NCBI GenBank assembly: GCA_026008535.1
Contig: BRKX01000003.1
Span: forward strand, 66,489,001 to 66,553,000
DNA: 64,000 bases
Reading direction: 5' to 3'
Source: Perilla frutescens
Taxonomy: Eukaryota > Streptophyta > Magnoliopsida > Lamiales > Lamiaceae
Shown here: in pieces, positions 24,960 to 36,074 of the stretch
Numbering within the stretch: position 1 is the stretch's first letter
Layout: every line of letters begins with the position of its first letter
Position numbers and translations under genes: made by a program
Notes under the pieces: model-generated
What the model was told of the DNA's origin: nothing
Database searches by the model: none
What the model saw: only the letters and a program-made list of their open reading frames with translations

Positions 24960-26262
24960 CATGGGCTACGAGGTGGCTCCCGAACGAATATTACTGCCGC
25001 TGTTGTCACCACTATAGATGTGTGATAGAGATCTAGTGCTGAAGACGCACTTCTTCTTATTCATGCCTCCGAGCACGTCTAGATAGAGGGCGGTCATATC
25101 CACTTCAGGCACCTCATCAGTGCCTGAAAGAGGCTGACTCAACTCTGCACCCTGTCGGCACACCTCCTCCTAAACACAACAATAAGTTAACATATATATA
25201 TATATATGAATTAATTAAATAAATATACAATATTTGTTATACTAAAGATTATTTATAAATTAAATACTTACAGCAAGACGATCACTCTTCTTATCAGTGA
25301 AAACTCCATTTTTATCACGGTAAAGTCTCAAAAATAATTCTCACCCAACATGCTCGTCTGAGAGTCCCTCAGCCTACGACTGCTCAATTAACATAGTGGA
25401 AATGGTTGAATATATTTAAATGAATTGCATAAATTAAAATAATTGGATATATAAAAATAATTACAAAATCATCCCCGTACTACACTGCACATCTGGACCC
25501 TCCCTTATGCGTGATCATGCCCTGTCCCTGGTCCATCAGGCTCATACTTTCTGTTCTCTGAATAAATGTGAGACTTCTTCTTCGACTCCTCAGTCTCCCA
25601 GTAGGCCATCAAAATAGGCCACACCTCTAAAAGGATGAATCCTAATCTCTTCATGTTCCTATTTTTCTTGATGGTGTGAATCATATCAACGTATCTCTCG
25701 GTCGCATTCAAGAACCACAGATGGCGTACCACTTTGTCCAAACAGGGCTCCCATGTTAACAATTTCTGCATAAGAAACAAGCATCATTAGTAATTCAACT
25801 TATTTTTTAACTAAGTGCTTAAATTGACAAATAAATTATACCCTAAAGTCCTCAAAATACTGTTCATTTGTAGCAGGCACCAACTTCCAAGAAATGTCAG
25901 CTGGATCTATATACTTCTTAAATATTTGAGCCATGCCCATTGATACCTCATGAGATGGCATCAAAGTCCTACAAATAACAAAACATAATAAATTATCCAA
26001 TTTTTTATAATTAAATACAATTAATTATAAAATAATATTATGAAATGTACCAACCCCGTACAGTCACCATGGTGAAACCATCACGACGTGCTATCTTTGT
26101 TGACTCATCAAACGACAACTGCTCACCGATGTGTAGGTCTTCTACGGAGGCATTAATGCCTCTGGATGAAGATGATGGTCCACTAGTACCGCCTCTGGTG
26201 CCAGATCCACTAATATCACCACTACCTCTCCTGCCAAACAGTCCACCTCTAGGAATCTGCAT
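24960..26262 (-). pseudogene. CACTA 2 Transposase_24-type protein, degraded
   Basis: Reverse-strand exons can be seen at 26262-26051 (MQIPRGGLFGRRGSGDISGS..., ending at a GT donor), 25968-25842 (MPSHEVSMGMAQIFKKYIDP and ISWKLVP...YFEDFR) and 25765-25505 (RYVDMIHTIKK... to YEPDGPGTGHDHA, then a stop). Further coding-like sequence runs to about 24960. The EPDGPG block and the IFK-Y-P-W-VP order match the protein of CACTA element 1 at 9980-11377. The third exon stops where element 1 continues, and no clean downstream join was found. The product is the DNA-binding accessory protein of an En/Spm element. Function now is unlikely. Confidence 0.65.
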
Positions 26263-26339
26263 CTATTCAAAAATGTTAGTTGAATTACAATTAATGTAAT
26301 GTAAATAAATATTGTAACAAATAATCACTCACTTAAAGC

Positions 26340-26880
26340 ACAACTAATCATCGTCTATACTATCACTATCATCGTTTGTATCAGTGAAGATCTCTTTTTC
26401 TTCTTCTTCTTATTCTTCTTCTTCTTCTTCTTCTATGTCACCCCCATTCGGATGAACTAAAATAGAATCATCAATCTCTATAAGCGAAAGCCTATCATTA
26501 TGTAATTCATCCTCTTGAAAAGTTGGGATCACATTTGAGATTGATGTTTCTTGTGAGACTTCAACATTGGACCTAGCTTTAATCTTATACATGGGCCACC
26601 AATCGCTTTTTTCTAGAGATAAACTCGGATAGGAACAGTAATAGACTCGAATTACTTATTTTATTAGGACAAACGACTCGTGCTTATTGTAGCTACGCTT
26701 ATGATTTATTGAAACCAATTTGTAGTTTGGATGAACCTATGTCCCCTATGATGCTGTGTTAAACCACATATATTTGAACAATATTGTCCTTTTAATTGGC
26801 AGATCGGGTTATTCAAGCTCAAACGCTTCTTCAAGCCGACTGTAATAATCATTCTCATCCGGATTTAAACATCCATTAGC
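26340..26880 (-). pseudogene. CACTA transposase C-terminal (DUF4216) remnant
   Basis: Reading the reverse strand from about 26880, one frame gives NDYYSRLEEAFELEY, DLPIKRTILFKYMWFNT, then stops and VHPNYKLVSINHKRSYNKHE, and finally YPSLSLEKSDWWPMYKIKAR up to 26592 and on to an acidic Glu-rich tail near 26410. The order matches the DUF4216 region at the C-terminus of plant CACTA TNP2-type transposases. At least three in-frame stops break it, and the catalytic part upstream is missing. It sits just upstream of the Transposase_24 gene in transcription order, as in autonomous plant CACTA elements. Confidence 0.6.
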
Positions 26881-26984
26881 CCCATATTATTTGTACATTC
26901 AATCACGATTTATACTCATTGTTGTACACAGTACGACTTGAAGCTGGTCGAAAATTGATAAAAAAAATTGAATAAATTTTTCAA

Positions 26985-27235
26985 ATTTTCAGCAACACCT
27001 ATGTGAAAATCATAGTCCCAAGTTCTCGACTGTATAGTAATTGATCTATGTTCATCTAGTTAGTCAATCAATGCCAACAACAAACACCAACAATTCAATC
27101 AATAATTGATAAAAAAATAAATAAATTTTTCAAAATTTCGGCAGCACTTATGTGAAAATCCTAGTCTCAAGTTCTCGACTCTACGCTAATTGATCTATAT
27201 TCAACTACTTAGTAAGTAATCAATACCAAAACAAT
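26985..27235. repeat. Tandem duplication, two copies of about 120 bp
   Basis: Copy 1 (about 26985-27110) and copy 2 (about 27111-27235) share TATGTGAAAATC-TAGTC, CAAGTTCTCGACT, TAATTGATCTAT and AGTCAATCAATACC-like strings. The copies are visibly diverged. Confidence 0.6.
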
Positions 27236-27645
27236 CAACAACACCAACAATATAAAGAGGGATCCGGAGTCCCTCATCCCATTCAAATTAAACAAGATAA
27301 AGAGAGATTAGGGCCCCTCATCTCATTGAAATCAATAATATATGAGCACAAGAGGCAAAATATATATTAAATTAAACAACATTCGTAATTAACACATTTT
27401 TAGAAATTCAGCATAATCAACATAATTTTGAACTTCTAACATAATTTTCATCTTAACATATATTTTCCTATCATACTTAACATAGTAATCGATCTTCTAC
27501 TTAGTATAATTTTTATACTTAGCATACAATTAATAAATAACATGCTATCAAATTGAGATCTGAACTTACCTTTAATTTAACAAATTTGTTCTCTATCTAA
27601 TATTTGCTCCTCAAAATAGCTCGTTGAATAATCACCAAATCTAGG

Positions 27646-28381
27646 TGTTGGGTATCAAGCATAGCCGGGGGTTCACCACTTAGTTCCCAACCCCTTCGGT
27701 TTGCACTCACAGTTGCTCAAGCAACCTGAGATCAAAGCTGGATAAATAGCCTTCACGGAGTCTCAGAGTTAGTGTCTTCTTCACAGACTCATGGCTAGAT
27801 CCTTCAAGTGAGACAATCTGCAAAACAGTAGAGTTAAACTCAAACAGCGGAACAAGTAAACAAGAACATAAAACCCAGTAAGAACAAGAAACAGCAAGAA
27901 AAATGAAAATGATAAAACAGAGAGTTGAAGAGTTGGGAAAGATGTGTCTCTAGGACACGTGGGTTTAGATCTTTCCCGTCGGGGGCACTGTAACTTCCGG
28001 CGACACAGACTCAGGCCACAAAGGGGTTAAACAGTGGGATTGGTGGCTTTGAAGCCCTCTAAATCACTCTCACAGGGTAGGGCTCACACTTGTTCTCACA
28101 ACACAGCCACTCAGGGATCCAAGATGCAGGATTCCAGCCAAAGCACAGAGAAGAAAGCTTTACAGAGCTCGAGGAGTGTAGAGATCAGAGGTAGGGATTA
28201 GTGAGAGATGAAACGGCACGAGAGATTAATAGAGAGAGGGAGAGATCAGATAAGGTAATTTAGGGTTAGGGTGTGATATATAGTAAATTAGGTTTAAAGG
28301 TAAACGGGCCAGCAACTGGGCCAAGAGAAATAAAGGAAAATGGACCGTGAGAGATAAAAGGGCAATGGGCCAATCACCACA
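27646..28381 (-). repeat. 3' LTR of the Copia element
   Basis: On the reverse strand it begins TGTGGTGATTGG and ends CTTGATACCCAACA. By eye it differs from the 5' LTR by several percent, mostly at transitions. Confidence 0.93.
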
Positions 28382-28712
28382 TATCCACCTTTAGCCCATT
28401 GGTCTTTTGTGTCACCAAGGAAGTATTTTTCCATCATTGGAGTTGATCATCACAGCCTTTTTACTCATACTTATCACAAAGACAAAGTATGAGAGGGGGA
28501 GATAAATACTATGCGTATTTATCTCACTCTCAACACTAGAGACCAACCCAAACAATCCATCTCCAGCCATTCCATGGCTTTCCTTGATTAGATTGTACCT
28601 AGCACAGTACCAACAGGGTAAATAAAAACCAAGGATCCCAGATGCTCTTGAGGGCAGGTCAGGTATCCAGGTACAAAAAACCTGGAATACCATCGTTTCC
28701 TTATTGCAGACT

Positions 28713-31700
28713 TCAACCCTGATCCATTTTCAGGGATCTCTTGCAGGCCTCCAGGTTCGCAACTAGATGGCACTTAGTGCCCATATCTACAGGGTTGAAT
28801 TCTGAAGGGATTTTGTCCATCAGCACTTCACTCTTCTCCACAATACCGCTGATGAAGTGGAATCTCACATCTATGTGTTTTGTCCTGTCATGAAACACAT
28901 GGTTCTTGCACAATTGTATAGCAGATTGACTGTCAGAGTAAAGCAATGGTTTATCATCAATAAATTTTATTTCAGACAGAACACCATTGAGCCAAATGGC
29001 TTCTTTCATAGCCTTAGTTACAACAATATATTCAAACTCGGTGGAGGATAATGCAACAATGCTTTGTAATTGAGATTTCCAACTAATGCAAAAATCACAC
29101 AATATAAACACATAAGAGGTTGTTGACTTTCTTTGGTCCCTGTCATTTGTATAGTTAGAGTCAACATATCCCACACATTTCACACCATCAGCAGATTTAG
29201 AAAAAGTTAAACCACTAGTCATAGTGGATTTCAAATATCTTAGAAGCCATTTCAAAGCTTTCCAATGAAGCATCCCAGGATTAGCCATGTATCTACTCAA
29301 ACAAGAGAAAACATAAGCAATATCAGGTCTTGTGCTAATCATTAAATACATCACAGAACAAATGGCATTAGCATAAGGAACATCTTGCATATCACTTATC
29401 TCAGACTCATTCTTAGGGGATCGGTCTTTACTTAGCACAAAATGAGATGCAAGAGGCACAGAGACAGGTTTACAATTTTCCATGTTAAATTTCTTTAGCA
29501 CTTGATCAACATATGCAGTTGGATGTAGCACAAGGGTGTGATTCTTCCTATCTCTGTCAATATTCATACCAAGGATCTTTCTAGCATCACCAAGGTCTTT
29601 CATATCAAAATTGACACATAAACAAATCTGAACATGCTTAACAGTTTTCAAACATGGACTAATCAAGAGCATATCATCCACATAGAGTAGGAGAAACATA
29701 GGCATTTTAGATTGCATGTAATACAGGCAGTGATCAAATTTGCTTCTAGTGAAGTTCATGCTTTGCATACACTTGTCAAATTTAATGTTCCACTATCTAG
29801 GGGATTGCTTCAGGCCATACAAAGATTTCTTAAGCAAACAGACATGATTTGGAAATGATTTATCAATAAAGCCCTCAGGCTGATGCATGTATATATTGTT
29901 TTCAAGTTCACCATGCAAAAAAGTTGTAGTCACATCTATCTGCTTAAGTTCCCAATCAAAGTGAGCAACCAGAGCAAGCATAATTTTGACAGTTGTAAAT
30001 TTGACCACAAGAGCAAATGTTTCATTGTAATCAATTCCTTCTTTCTGTGTAAAACCCTTGGCAACAAGTCTGGCTTTATATCTTACATTATCAATCTCTT
30101 GCTTAATTTTAAACAACCATTTACACTCAACAACAGAACAGTTTTCAGGTTTTTCAACAAGGATCCAGGTGTTGTTATCATGCAGAGATTTGATCTCACA
30201 ATTCATTTCAGCAAGCCATTTATCAGACTCATGAGAGTTCACAGCTTCAGAGAAGGTTTTGGGTTCAAATTTATCAACATTACTGAACACATTGAAAGCA
30301 TACAGAGACAAGTTATAATCATCATATCTTGCAGGCAATCTCACATTTCTTCTAGGTCTATCCCTTACAAGTTGATAATTACTCAAGTTCTCAGGTTCAG
30401 GAACAGGTTCAGAAACATTCTCAGGCTCATTATCAGAATTAGAACTGGTCTCAGTATCTAACATAATCATATTATCAGCAGGTTCATTTCCAGATTCATT
30501 ATTTGACACAGAATCATTCACACCAATGTCATCAATCATAGGTTCATGTATGTTTTAAATATCATTATTCTGCATGTCAAGCTCAGAAAGCACAGGGGTG
30601 GGATCATCCACCTTGCTAGGAACATCAGGTGAAATCAGAAAATCATAGTAATTCAGATTACTTAATCTCTCCACCTCACTTGGAGGAGCAGAAGGTGAGG
30701 ATTCAAGAAAGCATGGAAAATCAAGTTCATTGAACAACACATCTCTGCTTATGCAAGATTTAAACCCAGGCACACTTTTATCCCAAAGTCTATAGCCTTT
30801 AACACCTTCAGGATAATCAAGGAAAACACATTTTCTAGCCTTAGGTTCAAGTTTACTTAACTTCTGATGCACATAAGCAGGACAGCCAAATATTCTCAAA
30901 TTGTTCAAGCATACAGGTTTGTTCAAGAACACAGATTCAGGAAATTCACCATGCAAGGGAACAGAGGGGGATCTATTAATCAGATAGCATGCATTCATTA
31001 GAGCTTCACCCCAGAATTGCTTTCCTAATCCAGATGAAATAAGCAAGCTTCTAACTCTCTCAAGGAGAGTTCTATTCATTCTTTCAGCCACTCCATTCTG
31101 TTGAGGAGTGTGGGGCACATATTTATGTCTTTTTATGCCTCTTATAAAGCACCAGTTATTCATCACAAGATTACAAAATTCTAAGCCATTATCAGTTCTG
31201 AGACATTTGATTTTCTTTTTAGTCTGATTTTGAATTTCAACAGCCCATTTAGAGAATTTAGTGAACACATCAGACTTATTTTTCATAAGAAATACCCATA
31301 TTTTTCTGGAGAAATCATCAATTACAGACAGAAAGTACATATTTCCACCATGGGTGGACTCCTTAGCAGGGCCCCAAACATCAGCATGTAAATATTCTAA
31401 AATCTCAGAGCTAACATGCTTTCTAGGATAAGGCACAGAGACAGGAAAAGGCACTTTGTGATGTTTACCCATAACATAAGACTCACAGAAAGATATGCTT
31501 GTTATTTTATCATTGCTAAAAGCACCAGATTTATGCAGGATTTCAAGCCCTTTATTATTCATATGCCCTAGTTTAGCATGCCATAGTTTAGTTTTATCTT
31601 CTTGAACAACATTAACAACAGACAGGGGCACAGACTCAGCTTGAACAACATATAAGTCTCCTTTTCTAGGAGCATTGAAATAGAGCATGTAATCTTTTTC

Positions 31701-31991
31701 AAATTTAAATCTCAGGTAATTCACAGATCCATCAAGCATGTTATCAGCAATCTTAGACACAGAGAGCAGACTAAATTTCAATTGAGGCACATATCTGACA
31801 TCATTGAGAGTTAACATGCTTCCATTTTCAAATTTTAGACATATATTACCTCTTCCAAGGATTTCACAATTTTGACCATCAGCCAATGCAACATGCCCAG
31901 AAGTTATATAGTGCGGGTTTTGAAACATGTGTTTGAATGGTGTAACATGAAAAGTGCAATCAGAATCAATCAGCCACGCATTATTTTGCAT
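28713..31991 (-). pseudogene. Copia pol: protease, integrase, reverse transcriptase, RNase H; broken by stops
   Basis: The frame is continuous with gag and is interrupted only by nonsense codons at 31995-31997, 30555-30557 and 29793-29795. The protease motif reads WLIDSD where family members have D-S/T-G, so its active-site Gly is Asp. The pre-integrase block LWHAKLGHMNNKG is present. The integrase core has DVWGPAKESTHGG, TDNGLEF and TPQQNGVAERMNRTLLE. The RT has the YVDD box and the RNase H region has GYVDSNYTNDRDQRKST and DSQSAIQLCKN. Similarity to Tnt1-like (Tork) pol is clear from the FDMKDLGDARKILGM stretch. The product would copy and integrate the element; with these changes it cannot be made as one polyprotein. 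Confidence 0.9.
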
Positions 31992-32162
31992 ATTCTAAGA
32001 TACAACATTAGTATAATTGATGAATTGGAAGTCATTAGCATCATGAACCATGTAAATACCATCATCATCATACACATTGTTTGTATGTTGTTTGGGCTCA
32101 TAACTTTTGTTTCTTTTAGGCATCCTGCATCTATTAGAGAAGTGACTAGGTTTACAACAATT

Positions 32163-32828
32163 TCAGCATGTTTTTCTAGGTTTTTTATCAAAATTATGGT
32201 TTTGAGCATGATTCTGAGCATGATTATGATTATTTTGAGCATAATTCTGAATCTGATGTTGGTTTTGCTCTCTCCTATGTCTTTCATCAGCAATCACACT
32301 TGGATTCTCAGGATTCAGGGGTTTGTTAAAATCAGGATGATGATTTCTATTATAATTTCTATTCACATACATAATTTCATTATGCAAAGGCTGGGATTTC
32401 AATTTTTTCATTTCACTTTCTTTTGCTTGTAGACCGATAACAATCATATTACAGTTCACCTTAGAACCACCATATTTAAGAGCAGATTTTACTTCAGCAA
32501 AAGATTCAGGAATAGAACTAAGCAACACTTGAGGAGCATACTTTTCAAGGAAATCATCACCATCTAATTTCAGGTCTTGCAACAATTTATAAAACTCATC
32601 CATATTAGAATCAATATCTTTAGAAGCATCCATCTGAAAGGACATAAATTGATTTTGCAGAGACCACACAGATTCTTCAAAGGCAGCAGTATATAAGGAA
32701 ATCAAATTATCCCACAACTCTTTGGCACATTTATGATGGGACACTTTTCTGACCATAGTGCTACATAGATTTAACAAAATAGTGGCCCTAGCACTATCAT
32801 TCATTTCATGTAGTTTTTCATCTTCCAC
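32163..32828 (-). pseudogene. Copia gag (UBN2-type), cut by a stop in the zinc knuckle
   Basis: The frame reads a Copia-type GAG domain (LLNLCSTMVRKVSHHKCAKE, VWSLQNQFMSFQMD) followed by an Asn/His-rich linker. A TGA at 32163-32165 falls at the second residue of a C-x2-C-x4-H-x4-C zinc knuckle, whose remaining ligands follow in the same frame. Trp or a similar residue is usual at that place. Family-like N-terminal sequence continues upstream to about 32955 but in other frames, so small indels have damaged the gag start. Confidence 0.8.
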
Positions 32829-33758
32829 AGAAGCATCAATTTTAGTAGAGGGCTTTATTAATCTTTTCTTTTGTCAAAATGCATTCAATTTTGGTTTTCC
32901 AGTCCTGAAAAATCATCTCTTTCATTAAAAGGCACCATATTCAAATTATTCATGATGAATGCAAGCACAAGGGCCTGGCAACAGAAACCAAAAAATTCCA
33001 CCATAGATACCAGAAACACACAGCAGAAAGCCCACAGGAGTGCTCAAAAGGCCAATAAACACAATAGAACACTCACAAACCAGGAGATAAAAAAACTCCA
33101 AAACACTGAAACAAGTACTCCGGGGAATATAGTGCTAAGAAGGCTAGCCCAGTTCTCAGCACAGATTTATCTGTGGAGCAAGGGGTCACTCAGGACAATC
33201 CCAACACTTGTTTCAGTTAATAACTGACTCAAGTTACAGAGTCAATTCCTCAGAAACTTTACCAACAGGAAGTTTCAACAGGATTTCACCACCAAAAAAC
33301 TCACAGAGCAAAGAAAGAAAATAACTAACACCAGGCCAACAAATCACAAAATCAATGAACCACCTAGAAGCACAGAAAACACCCAGGAATCCCTCTATGA
33401 CCCCTTATCTAACCCAGCTATCCAGGCAACTCACATGAGGAGACCCAAAGGGAAATCCAGATGATCTGAACCGTAAGCTGGTGTTAGGAAATGGCGTGGA
33501 ATGCCAAGAGGTCACTAGAGAGTACACAAGTACCAGAAACATGCGGAAACAGATAGCAGGATCGCTAGATACCACACTGAGGAGTTAGGGTTTCAGAGAT
33601 ATACCAGAGCCGACTCTCCCAGGCATGGGAGAGGCCGGACTCACCTTAAATAGCCTTTCCCGTCGGGGGTGAATTGGCGCGGCCCTTACCGGCGGTGGGG
33701 TGAGGTGAATGGAGGTTGGAGGGTGCCCCTGGCTAGGTTCTCGTGGCTCTGATACCAC
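32829..33758 (-). other. Copia 5' leader between gag and the 5' LTR
   Basis: This holds the frameshifted gag N-terminus (to about 32955), an untranslated leader, and the tRNA primer-binding site directly beside the LTR at about 33745-33757. The forward-strand open frame at 32871-33227 is incidental. Confidence 0.7.
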
Positions 33759-34493
33759 TGTTGGGTATCAAGCCTAGCCGGGGGTTCACCACTTGGTTCC
33801 CAACCCCTTTGGTTCGTACTCACGGTTGCTCAAGCAACCTAAGATCAAAGCTGGATGAATAGCCTTCACGGAGTCTCAGAGTTAGTGTATTCTTCACAGA
33901 CTCGTGGCTAGATCCTTCAAGTGAGACAATCTGCAAAACAGTAGAGTTAAACTCAAGCAGCGGAACAAGTAAACAAGAACAAAAAATCCAGTCAGAACAG
34001 GGAACATCAAGAAAAATGAAAATGATAAACAGGGAGTTGAAGAGTTGGGAAAGATGTGTCTCTAGGACACGTAGGCTCAGATCTTTCCCGTCGGGGGCAC
34101 TGCAACTTCCGGCGACACAGACTCAGGCCACAAAGGGGTTAAACAGTGGGATTTGTGGCTTTGAAGCCCTCTAAATCACTCTCACAGGGTAGGGCTCACA
34201 CTTGTTCTCACAACACAGCCACTCAAGGATCCAAGATGCAGGATTCCGGCCAAAGAACGGAGAAGAAAGCTTTACAGAGCTCAAAGAGTGTAGAGATCAG
34301 AAATAGGGCTTAGTGAGAGATGAAACGGTGCGAGAGATTAATAGAGAAAGGGAGAGATCAGATAAGGTAATTTAGGGTTAGGGTGTGATATATAGTAAAT
34401 TAGATTTAAAGGTAAACGGGCCAGCAACTGGGTCAAGAGAAATAAAGGGAAATGGGCCGTGAGAGATAAAAGGGCAATGGGCCAATCACCACA
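33759..34493 (-). repeat. 5' LTR of the Copia element
   Basis: This is the pair of the LTR at 27646-28381, with the same TGTGGTGATTGG start and CCCAACA end on the reverse strand. It should contain the element's promoter. Confidence 0.93.
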
Positions 34494-34872
34494 CTAGACG
34501 TAAATACACATGAAATTATAACACATATTAATAAAAATAAAATAAAATACATATTACTTAATAATTCATGTTCTAAAAGTGGTCCAATACAATGATAATT
34601 AATAAATTATCTTAATTAGTACGGAGCCACCCCTAAAAAATTCCAAATTTCACATACAAACACCATATTAACTGAATTCTGCTCTTTTATAATAATCACT
34701 TTGTAATTAAATTATGTCTGTTAAGAATTTATTTTGTATTTCCTCGTTTCTTCCTTTTTCTTTTTCTCTTTTCTTGATGTGAATTGTCATTTAATTACTG
34801 AAATATACCTTGAATAGAATTTCTTACTCATTTTTCTACCTTGAAACTGAAACATACTAACCTTTTATTTTA

Positions 34873-35133
34873 CTCCCTCCGTTTCATTTTGTTTGTTGTT
34901 TTAGAATTTTAATATAGAATTAACAATTAATTTTTCGGACTAATATATCCCTCCCTTTTATATTATATAAAATCCTATTCACTTATATTTTCCTAAAAAT
35001 TTGAAATTTTTTTCTCTCTCCATATATTTGTAAGGTTAAATTTGAGAGAGAGGGTGTCAAAATATATAAAACAAAAAACATTTTAAAACAAAAGAAAAAA
35101 CTTAAAACAACAAACAAAATGAAACGGAGGGAG
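34873..35133. mobile_element. Stowaway-like (Tc1/mariner) MITE
   Basis: The ends are inverted repeats of about 33 bp: CTCCCTCCGTTTCATTTTGT on the left and its complement ACAAAATGAAACGGAGGGAG on the right. The flanks are TA on both sides (34871-34872 and 35134-35135), the mariner target duplication. Length is 261 bp with no coding capacity. It lies within CACTA element 2, between the Copia element and the GA-rich leader. Confidence 0.93.
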
Positions 35134-35219
35134 TACCTCGCAGAATTAATTTATTGAAAAAATTAATGTTCCCTATTCCAAATCAAATTACAGCATGCAT
35201 TCAAACATAATTTATTTAA

Positions 35220-35540
35220 AAATAATATACAAAAATAAACTTACCCGACGACAGCAAAAGGCTGTGCGATGGCGGGAGCAGGAGGCTATGAGACAGAGAA
35301 GAAACGGGAGAGAGATGGAAAGAAGAGAAAGAGGGAGAGAGGGGAGGTGACTGCCGGGCAACGCAGCAGCGGTGAAGGCAGAGGAAGAGGTAGAGGGGGA
35401 AAAGAGTGAACATGAGAGAGAGAGGGGGGGGGAGGGAGAGAGACTAGCGGGGGGCGAGGGGGAGGTCGGGGACGGTTGGGAAAGGTGATAGGGGGCGAGG
35501 ATCGCGGCGGGAGGTGGGGGATCGCAGCGGTGCGGAAATT
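35220..35540. repeat. GA/G-rich leader of CACTA element 2
   Basis: Purine-rich low-complexity sequence, the complement in style of the CT-rich block at 8105-8345 in element 1 and in the same relative place. Open frames across it are low complexity. Confidence 0.6.
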
Positions 35541-35789
35541 AGGACACTAAAGAAAGGAGAAACTGATATCCCTATTATTTTTTTTACAGACGGATTATTT
35601 TGTCATACTTTTACGACAGACAGTAATCCGTCATTAGATTTAAAAATTAAATAATAATAAATAAATAAAATACTAACGACGTATCCATCATTGCTATTAA
35701 AAATTAATTAAAAAAATTAAAAAAAAAATAACGACAGATTATGTCTGTCGTTAACTTTCAATCGTAGATCCGTCACAACGTTTAAGCGT

Positions 35790-35998
35790 TGTTGGGATAG
35801 CAATCCAAGTCCCACATCGGAAATATATCCAAGAGTTGGCTTGGATATAAGGGGGTTCACCTATCCCATTAGTATGAGGCCTTTTGGGAGATGCCCAAAG
35901 TGAAAACCGTGTGGGCTTGGCCCAAAGCGGACAATATCGTACTAATGTGGGGGAAAGGTGAACTCGAGGCCCACTAGTTGGTGAACGGGTACCCAACA
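35790..35998. mobile_element. Small solo LTR (TRIM/SMART-like)
   Basis: The 209-bp segment begins TGTTGGGA and ends ACCCAACA, so its ends are TG...CA and inverted. It is flanked by a perfect 5-bp duplication AGCGT (35785-35789 and 35999-36003). It contains the strings TCCCACATCGG and GGGCTTGGCCCAAAGCGGAC. I believe similar strings recur in plant miniature LTR elements, but I cannot name the family. It interrupts the right subterminal repeats of CACTA element 2. Confidence 0.8.
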
Positions 35999-36074
35999 AG
36001 CGTGAACCACTCCGGCCAAATTTTACGCCTGAAAACGTTAGTGACGGTTGAACCGTCATTAGTAGCGACTGAAC

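Larger units (their letters stand above)
27646..34493 (-). mobile_element. Ty1/Copia LTR retrotransposon, Tork-like lineage, complete structure
   Basis: Two LTRs of about 735 bp (27646-28381 and 33759-34493) bound a reverse-strand gag-pol. The 5' LTR is on the right. Immediately inside it the reverse strand reads TGGTATCAGAGCC, the primer-binding site for initiator-methionine tRNA. Next to the 3' LTR the reverse strand has a purine run AAAGGTGGATAT, the polypurine tract. Flanks are CTAGG (27641-27645) and CTAGA (34494-34498), a 5-bp duplication with one change. Domain order is GAG, zinc knuckle, protease, GAG-pre-integrase, integrase, RT and RNase H, the Copia order. It lies inside CACTA element 2. 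Confidence 0.95.
24306..36072 (-). mobile_element. CACTA transposon 2, inverted and opened by later insertions
   Basis: The left boundary is CATTACAAAAAACGCGGG at 24306, a CACTA-type end with one base changed in CACTA. Subterminal GCGACGG/CCGTCGCTA-type repeats occur at 24330-24600 and again, in style, at 35580-36070. Between them lie a reverse-strand Transposase_24 gene (24960-26262), a DUF4216 remnant (26440-26880), and a GA-rich leader (35220-35540). This is the layout of element 1 read backwards. Removing the Copia element, the MITE and the small solo LTR leaves about 4.4 kb, close to element 1 (4.27 kb). No CACTA end or 3-bp duplication was found on the right, where repeat copy 2 begins abruptly, so that end was probably lost. 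Confidence 0.72.

Noticed and set aside
28261..28275. TTTAGGG-like telomere repeat
   Set aside because: Only about two units are present, they recur at the same place in both Copia LTRs, and they belong to the LTR sequence.
29883..30461. 192-aa forward open frame
   Set aside because: It is antisense to the Copia reverse transcriptase region and has no family features.
31872..32432. 186-aa forward open frame
   Set aside because: It is antisense to the Copia gag and protease region.
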